Assembly: GCA_964605705.1 (NCBI GenBank)
Contig: CAZSDW010000074.1
Coordinates: forward strand, 1 to 11,325
Reading direction: 5' to 3'
Length of the DNA stretch: 11,325 bases
From: CAZSDW01 sp964605705
GTDB lineage: Bacteria > Fidelibacterota > UBA2242
This document shows positions 8,070 to 11,325 of the stretch, piece by piece. Both the position numbers and the translations under genes were made by a program. How positions within the stretch are numbered: the first letter of the stretch is position 1; each line of letters begins with the position of its first letter. Under the pieces are notes generated by a model. That model was not told the DNA's origin. It did not search any database and worked only from the letters and a program-made list of their open reading frames with translations.

Positions 8070-8114
8070 CCAATCTGTTTCGGGATATTTCCAATCTTGG
8101 TTTCTGAGATTTTT
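8070..8114 (+). repeat. Imperfect tandem repeat in the divergent intergenic region
   Basis: Two abutting copies: CCAATCTGTTTCGGGATATTT (8070-8090; key parts CCAATCT, GTTTC, GATATTT) and CCAATCT-TG-GTTTCTGAGATTTTT (8091-8114). They share CCAATCT and GTTTC in the same order with a 2-nt insertion, plus a similar GAT-T tail. A third GTTTC occurs at 8062-8066. The repeat covers the candidate -35 of the DUF362 gene, so it could be an operator. The function is inference only. Confidence 0.4.
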
Positions 8115-8124
8115 CATTTATATT
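8097..8124 (+). promoter_or_regulatory. Candidate promoter for the DUF362 gene
   Basis: TTGGTT (8097-8102) and TATATT (8119-8124) are 16 bp apart in the 168-bp divergent region. The -10 lies about 22 nt before the ATG at 8147, and an AAGGGA ribosome binding site (about 8138-8143) follows. Only a moderate consensus match. Confidence 0.3.
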
Positions 8125-8146
8125 TATGTGTTAAAAAAGGGAAATC

Positions 8147-9220
8147 ATGACGTCACCTGTTTATTTAATGCGATTTCAGCATACGGATCCCATCGATCAG
8201 ATTAAAAAACGGCTCAAGAAACTATTTCACACAGCCGGACTGGACAAGGTAATTGAACCACATGATATAACGGCTGTGAAAGTTCACTTCGGCGAACCCG
8301 GAAATACGACCCATTTATCGCCGCATTACGTGGAAGCCATTGTCCGCATGATCAAAGCTGTCGGTGCCAAGCCCTTCGTTACCGACACCAACGTTTTATA
8401 TAAAAGCCGCCGGGACAATGCTATTGATCACCTGGCTGTCGCAATGGAACACGGCTTCACTGCTGAAAAACTGGGCGCTCCGGTAATTATCGCCGACGGT
8501 ATTATGGGACAAAATGAAACCGAGATTGAAATTAATGCCCCCCTAAATAAGACTATTTCCCTGGCAACTGAGATCGTCTCCGCACATTCAGCCATTGTAA
8601 TGTCCCATGCCACCGGTCACCTTGGAATCGGGCTGGCTGCCACAATAAAAAATCTCGGTATGGGGATGTCCAGCCGCAAAGGTAAACTCGTCCAGCATTC
8701 GGTCTCCAAACCAATGATCAGTGAGAACAAATGTACTGTTTGCGGCGTCTGTGCCCGTTGGTGTCCTGCGGATGCCATAACCGATGAAAAGGACTTCTTC
8801 TTCATACATGACGATCTTTGTACTGGTTGTGGTGAATGCCTGGCTGTCTGCCGCTTTAATGCGGTCAGGTTCAAGTGGGACAGTTCCTCTGTGCTCCTTC
8901 AGAAACAGATAGCGGAACACGCCCTGGGAATTGTCAAACAGAAACAGGGAAAAATCGCCTACCTGACCTTTATGATCAACATGACCAAAGACTGTGACTG
9001 CATGGCACAAGCACCAGTACCAATTGTGGAGGATATCGGCGTTCTTGCTGGCACCGATCCGGTGGCAATCGATCAGGCTGTTTATGATTTGACAAAAGCG
9101 CAAGCCGGAAAATCGCTGCCGGAAATCGCCATCCCTGCGCTGGATTCGAACATCCAGCTGGAGTACGGTGAACAGATTGGACTGGGCAGTCGGGATTATC
9201 AATTGATAGTGACCGATTGA
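8147..9220 (+). CDS. DUF362-type protein with two [4Fe-4S] ferredoxin motifs
   Basis: A 357-residue protein with no signal peptide, so probably cytosolic. The N-terminal half is DUF362-like: KVHFGEPGNTTHLSPHYVEAIV at about 45-66, FVTDTNVLY, and an SHATGHLGIGLAATIKNLGMG block around 153-173. The ferredoxin insert has two Cys clusters: C196-x2-C199-x2-C202-x3-C206-P and C225-x2-C228-x2-C231-x3-C235, the classic pattern for two [4Fe-4S] clusters. The C-terminal part resumes the DUF362 pattern with DCDC (C283, C285) and VEDIGVLAGTDPVAIDQAVYDL. Proteins of this architecture are common in anaerobes and are often annotated only as 4Fe-4S-binding. Electron transfer is inferred from the clusters and the reaction is unknown. 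The ATG follows a good AAGGGA. The gene is divergent from the outer-membrane protein gene and stands alone on its strand. Confidence 0.92.
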   Translation: MTSPVYLMRFQHTDPIDQIKKRLKKLFHTAGLDKVIEPHDITAVKVHFGEPGNTTHLSPHYVEAIVRMIKAVGAKPFVTDTNVLYKSRRDNAIDHLAVAMEHGFTAEKLGAPVIIADGIMGQNETEIEINAPLNKTISLATEIVSAHSAIVMSHATGHLGIGLAATIKNLGMGMSSRKGKLVQHSVSKPMISENKCTVCGVCARWCPADAITDEKDFFFIHDDLCTGCGECLAVCRFNAVRFKWDSSSVLLQKQIAEHALGIVKQKQGKIAYLTFMINMTKDCDCMAQAPVPIVEDIGVLAGTDPVAIDQAVYDLTKAQAGKSLPEIAIPALDSNIQLEYGEQIGLGSRDYQLIVTD

Positions 9221-9264
9221 AAAATCACGTAAATTGATCTTTTCTTCATCAGTTCTATCATTTT

Positions 9265-9292
9265 TTGATAATATTAACGATTTATCTAAAAT
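9265..9292 (+). promoter_or_regulatory. Candidate promoter for the RRM protein gene
   Basis: TTGATA (9265-9270) and TAAAAT (9287-9292) are 16 bp apart. Transcription from here would start near 9299 and give a leader of about 170 nt before the TTG start at 9468. This would be a long leader by bacterial standards. The region is AT-rich, so it remains a candidate. Confidence 0.35.
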
Positions 9293-9318
9293 AAAATGAA
9301 AATAGTATTAGGTTTCGT

Positions 9319-9400
9319 GGTACTTATGTCGTACCTTCTTCCGATTTGAATTCGATAGCCATTATTTATCCAATAGTATTTCTGCCCAAAAAGCAGGAAT
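9319..9400 (+). promoter_or_regulatory. Upstream hairpins in the presumed RRM gene leader
   Basis: Two stem-loops are readable. GGTAC (9319-9323) pairs with GTACC (9331-9335) across a 7-nt loop. ATTTCTGC (9378-9385) pairs with GCAGGAAT (9393-9400) across loop CCAAAAA, an 8-bp stem with one G-T wobble. Neither is followed by a T-run, so neither is a simple terminator. They may be leader RNA structure. Confidence 0.3.
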
Positions 9401-9430
9401 TTGTGGTTTATCGGATTCGCAACGGTTTTT

Positions 9431-9461
9431 AATCAAAGATGATTCTTAGGAATCAAAGGAG
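9431..9461 (+). promoter_or_regulatory. Two mutually exclusive hairpins ending at the RRM gene ribosome binding site
   Basis: AATCAAAG occurs twice (9431-9438 and 9451-9458). Between the copies, TGATTC (9440-9445) can pair either backwards with AATCA (9431-9435, loop AAGA) or forwards with GAATCA (9450-9455, loop TTAG, 6 perfect pairs). The forward stem ends directly against the ribosome binding site AAGGAG (9456-9461), which is 6 nt from the TTG start. The pairings are read directly from the sequence. A regulatory, perhaps temperature-sensitive, role is inference. Confidence 0.35.
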
Positions 9462-9467
9462 TGTAAG

Positions 9468-9800
9468 TTGAATATTTACGTGGGCAACCTGCCCAGAAGC
9501 ACAAACGAAGAAGAAGTACGAAAATTGTTCACCGAGGTCGGTGAAGTCGCAGAAATAAATTTAATTACCGACCGATATACCGGAGAATTGCGTGGCTTTG
9601 GTTTCATCACCATGCCGAATGCAGAGGAAGCCAAAAAGGCAATCGAAACGGTAAACGGTAAAGAATTAGGCGGACGCGCACTGGTCGTCAATGAAGCCAA
9701 ACCCAAAACTGATCGCCCCCGTGGCGGTGGTGGCGGTGGCGGTGGCTTTAATCGTGGCGGCGGGCAACGCGGCGGCGGCGATTCCCGCAAACGCTGGTAA
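9468..9800 (+). CDS. RRM-domain RNA-binding protein with Gly-rich tail
   Basis: A 110-residue cytosolic protein with a single RNA recognition motif. RNP2 is IYVGNL (3-8), RNP1 is RGFGFITM (42-49), and the domain closes at about residue 79 (ALVVNEAKP). The tail RPRGGG...SRKRW (83-110) is Gly/Arg-rich with a run of eight Gly encoded only by GGC/GGT. This matches the small bacterial glycine-rich RRM proteins, known from cyanobacteria (Rbp, some cold-inducible) and also found in FCB bacteria. They bind single-stranded RNA, and the targets here are unknown. The start is TTG: an in-frame TAG lies at 9447, no ATG or GTG lies between, and AAGGAG is placed 6 nt before the TTG. The next in-frame ATG falls inside RNP1 and would destroy the domain. 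The gene is monocistronic, ended by the terminator at 9819-9850. Confidence 0.95.
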   Translation: MNIYVGNLPRSTNEEEVRKLFTEVGEVAEINLITDRYTGELRGFGFITMPNAEEAKKAIETVNGKELGGRALVVNEAKPKTDRPRGGGGGGGGFNRGGGQRGGGDSRKRW

Positions 9801-9818
9801 ACGTAGCTTTTCCATCGC

Positions 9819-9850
9819 AAAAAGCCTCGTGGAAACACGGGGCTTTTTTT
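9819..9850 (+). terminator. Rho-independent terminator of the RRM gene
   Basis: Stem GCCTCGTG (9824-9831), GAAA tetraloop (9832-9835), stem CACGGGGC (9836-9843): eight pairs with one T-G wobble, followed by seven T (9844-9850). Five A at 9819-9823 can extend the stem by pairing with the T-run. It begins 19 nt after the RRM stop codon and is the clearest terminator in the window. Confidence 0.9.
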
Positions 9851-9927
9851 ATTCTTAAAAAATATGGAATTTTCAGTACCTGCCTCATACCTTCCTAAAT
9901 CCTTTCTATAGTTTTGAACATATTATC

Positions 9928-9955
9928 TTGACAGTTTGCTATTTTTTACTTAATT
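9928..9955 (+). promoter_or_regulatory. Candidate promoter for the 360-residue protein gene
   Basis: A perfect TTGACA (9928-9933) is followed 16 bp later by TTAATT (9950-9955), a weak -10. The rest of 9851-9990 is AT-rich with no ORF or strong hairpin. The -35 match is good and the -10 is poor. Confidence 0.3.
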
Positions 9956-9990
9956 AATTACAAAAGATAATAGCTGGATGGACAAGTGAA

Positions 9991-11073
9991 TTGTCTGGAT
10001 TAATACTCAACGATAAAAAAAGAAGAATTCAATATTTCACTTGCTTAGGGGTAATACTGGCAGTATTGTTGACTCTATATTCACAACTAATGAGTCAAAT
10101 TGTTCAGGAAGCAAAGCAAGCGCAGGAACCATATTTTATAGAAAAAGGAGATTCTTCAGCAATACAAATAGAGGACAGCGTTTTTGTGCTGACCGATGAA
10201 ATACTCCGAGAGGAAATGGATTACGGACCCAAAACAGAATTTGCTGTCAAGGCGGTTGTATCTTCTGCAAGTCTCATACTTGGCGCAAGTATTTTTAATA
10301 GCAATTTGATTCAGAATGAATACTGTTTTTCGTACACTTATGCAGGTTGTATTTTATCGCCAATTATTATAAATAATACCATAAAGGCAGATTGCAGAGA
10401 AAAGGCAAAGAAGCGAATTCTTGAACAACATAAAGGATACAAAATCATCGATGAAAGTTCAGAGTTTTACATATGGGATCAGCTGATTTTTAAAGTTGGA
10501 ATAAATAATTCGGCTTTTCAAAATATTAGGAGTCAAAGTACGACCAATATAACAGTTGGAATCTCCCGGGAATGGCAACTATTCAAAAACACAGATATAG
10601 TAGGCGAATTCCTGATTATTAAAAAGGGCGCAAATCTTAACAATAAAGTCCTTTATTTAACTGGTTATGCTGTTAGCGATAAACAATATCAACTTTCGAA
10701 TATTCATTGTTTATATGCATACGGGGAAACTCCTGTCTTGATTAAATATTCTATCCCTATTGATAATAAACTCACATTACAATTGATCACAGGACCTGGA
10801 TTTTATATGAGAATGTATGATTATTCCAAAATAGACTATCTATCCATAATCAGCGACGAAATAGTTAATTATGATTATTTAGTCGATTATGAAGAAGAAC
10901 CATTAAGCATATTTAATACAGGTTTTTGTTTCAATTACGGCATAGGTATAAAACGAAATTCTTTTAGTATCGAATACCGCTATACCCGTAATTTAAAAAT
11001 ATCTAATATGGGTGACCTAACACTGCACCAAAAATTACATACTTCATCTTTTTTAATTGGGATAAAGCTATAG
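9991..11073 (+). CDS. Probable outer-membrane beta-barrel protein with N-terminal hydrophobic region, unknown function
   Basis: A 360-residue protein from a TTG start. An in-frame TAA lies upstream at 9955, no ATG or GTG is in frame before 9991, and the next ATG (residue 34) would delete the hydrophobic segment. SD support is weak (GGATGG about 9-10 nt upstream). Residues 8-13 are basic and 14-33 hydrophobic, a signal peptide or anchor. Residues about 84-101 and 112-128 are two further hydrophobic stretches, then a basic helix-like part (132-149). The C-terminal half (about 165-360) looks like a small barrel related to the OMP_b-brl_2/PorT-like pattern: VGEFLIIKKGAN, GETPVLIKYSI, LITGPGFYM, CFNYGIGI, FSIEYRYTRNLKI and a final SSFLIGIKL. 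It is AT-rich with many ATA, TTA and AAA codons, unlike smc and the DUF362 gene. A recently acquired or fast-evolving gene is possible. The family call is by eye only. Confidence 0.7.
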   Translation: MSGLILNDKKRRIQYFTCLGVILAVLLTLYSQLMSQIVQEAKQAQEPYFIEKGDSSAIQIEDSVFVLTDEILREEMDYGPKTEFAVKAVVSSASLILGASIFNSNLIQNEYCFSYTYAGCILSPIIINNTIKADCREKAKKRILEQHKGYKIIDESSEFYIWDQLIFKVGINNSAFQNIRSQSTTNITVGISREWQLFKNTDIVGEFLIIKKGANLNNKVLYLTGYAVSDKQYQLSNIHCLYAYGETPVLIKYSIPIDNKLTLQLITGPGFYMRMYDYSKIDYLSIISDEIVNYDYLVDYEEEPLSIFNTGFCFNYGIGIKRNSFSIEYRYTRNLKISNMGDLTLHQKLHTSSFLIGIKL

Positions 11074-11116
11074 ACTTTTTGACTATCACTGAATACTGAT
11101 CCTGATCTTCAGATCA

Positions 11117-11325
11117 TCACAAATACCACTGGAATCCAAAGTTCAGTGAGCTGGTAATTTTCTCTATATTATCTTTATTCTGATAATAATTCGGGCTACC
11201 GTCTAAAGCATAATCTCTCTTGTAAAAATGATGGGTATAATTTGCAGAACCGGACAGTTCAAAACAGACATTGGGTGTGATAAAATATAGAAAACCCGAT
11301 TGAAACAAGATATCCAAATCAACTG
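11117..11325 (-). CDS. C-terminal end of a probable outer-membrane beta-barrel protein (truncated by window edge)
   Basis: The minus-strand frame is open from base 11325 to the TGA at 11119-11117, giving about 69 readable residues. It probably continues upstream beyond the window: the TTG at 11317 is preceded by in-frame GTT and GAT with no stop, and VDLDILFQSGFLYFITPNVCFEL reads as the inside of a protein. The pattern is alternating strand-like segments (FLYFITPNVCFEL, SGSANYTHHFY, ITSSLNFGFQWYL) separated by an Asp/Asn/Tyr-rich loop. The last strand ends in an aromatic-rich Phe-Gln-Trp-Tyr-Leu. This fits the last strands of an outer-membrane barrel. Its stop is 44 bp from the stop of the convergent 360-residue gene. 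Nothing more specific can be said from this fragment. Confidence 0.6.
   Translation of the reverse strand, partial: VDLDILFQSGFLYFITPNVCFELSGSANYTHHFYKRDYALDGSPNYYQNKDNIEKITSSLNFGFQWYL

Noticed and set aside
8588..9202. 204-residue minus-strand reading frame opposite the DUF362 gene
   Set aside because: It lies fully antisense to a gene with intact ferredoxin motifs and shows no recognisable domain or ribosome binding site.
9256..9270. TATCA-TTTTT-TGATA hairpin after the DUF362 gene, considered as its terminator
   Set aside because: A 5-bp AT-rich stem with the T-run inside the loop rather than after the stem. It does not fit an intrinsic terminator.
9476..9838. 120-residue minus-strand frame with a poly-Pro run opposite the RRM gene
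   Set aside because: The proline run is the complement of the glycine codons of the RRM tail, and the frame begins inside the terminator region. A shadow.
11103..11116. Near-palindrome TGATCTTCAGATCA in the convergent gap, considered as a bidirectional terminator
   Set aside because: The stem is only 5-6 bp and AT-rich, the loop is too tight for full pairing, and no T-run follows on either strand.
1..11325. Searched by eye for CRISPR-like regularly spaced repeats, transposase genes, IS ends, tRNA and rRNA genes
   Set aside because: None seen. The only repeats are the short ones listed, and the gaps between genes are too small for most of these.

Overview
The window reads as a stretch of chromosome from a Gram-negative-type bacterium, probably of the Fibrobacterota-Chlorobiota-Bacteroidota (FCB) group or an allied candidate phylum such as Neomarinimicrobiota, Calditrichota or KSB1. 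Grounds: a GWxTD-domain protein (a family concentrated in those lineages), several signal-peptide/beta-barrel outer-membrane proteins, a bacterial SMC and an RRM RNA-binding protein with a Gly-rich tail. The phylum is inferred from gene content, not from a marker comparison.

Left part, 1-7978, minus strand. In transcription order: a small outer-membrane-type protein (7295-7978), rsmE (6579-7295, sharing one base with it), a HIT-family protein (6214-6561, GTG start), smc (2559-6077), a GWxTD protein (1186-2556, 2 nt after smc), a ComF-family phosphoribosyltransferase (425-1099) and the start of pgk (1-342, cut by the window edge). I see no convincing intrinsic terminator in this run, so it may be one long transcription unit with internal promoters: candidates lie before smc (6135-6162) and before pgk (379-407). 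Most functions are housekeeping: rRNA methylation, nucleotide hydrolysis, chromosome organisation and glycolysis.

Centre, 7979-9850. A 168-bp divergent intergenic region carries an imperfect tandem repeat and candidate promoter elements. It separates the minus-strand run from a plus-strand DUF362/bis-[4Fe-4S] ferredoxin-like protein (8147-9220). A 247-bp gap follows, with a promoter-like pair and several small hairpins. Two of these hairpins share one arm and end right at the ribosome binding site of a TTG-started RRM protein gene (9468-9800). A strong intrinsic terminator closes that gene at 9819-9850.

Right part, 9851-11325. Base composition becomes clearly AT-richer. A TTG-started 360-residue membrane/outer-membrane protein of unknown function (9991-11073) converges on the C-terminal end of a second barrel-like protein (11117-11325, minus strand, truncated by the window edge).

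No tRNA, rRNA, CRISPR array, insertion sequence or phage gene was seen. There is no clear new multi-gene system. The items most worth a second look are the RRM gene leader, the AT-rich 360-residue protein, the tight smc-GWxTD coupling, and the Tyr-rich outer-membrane protein coupled to rsmE.
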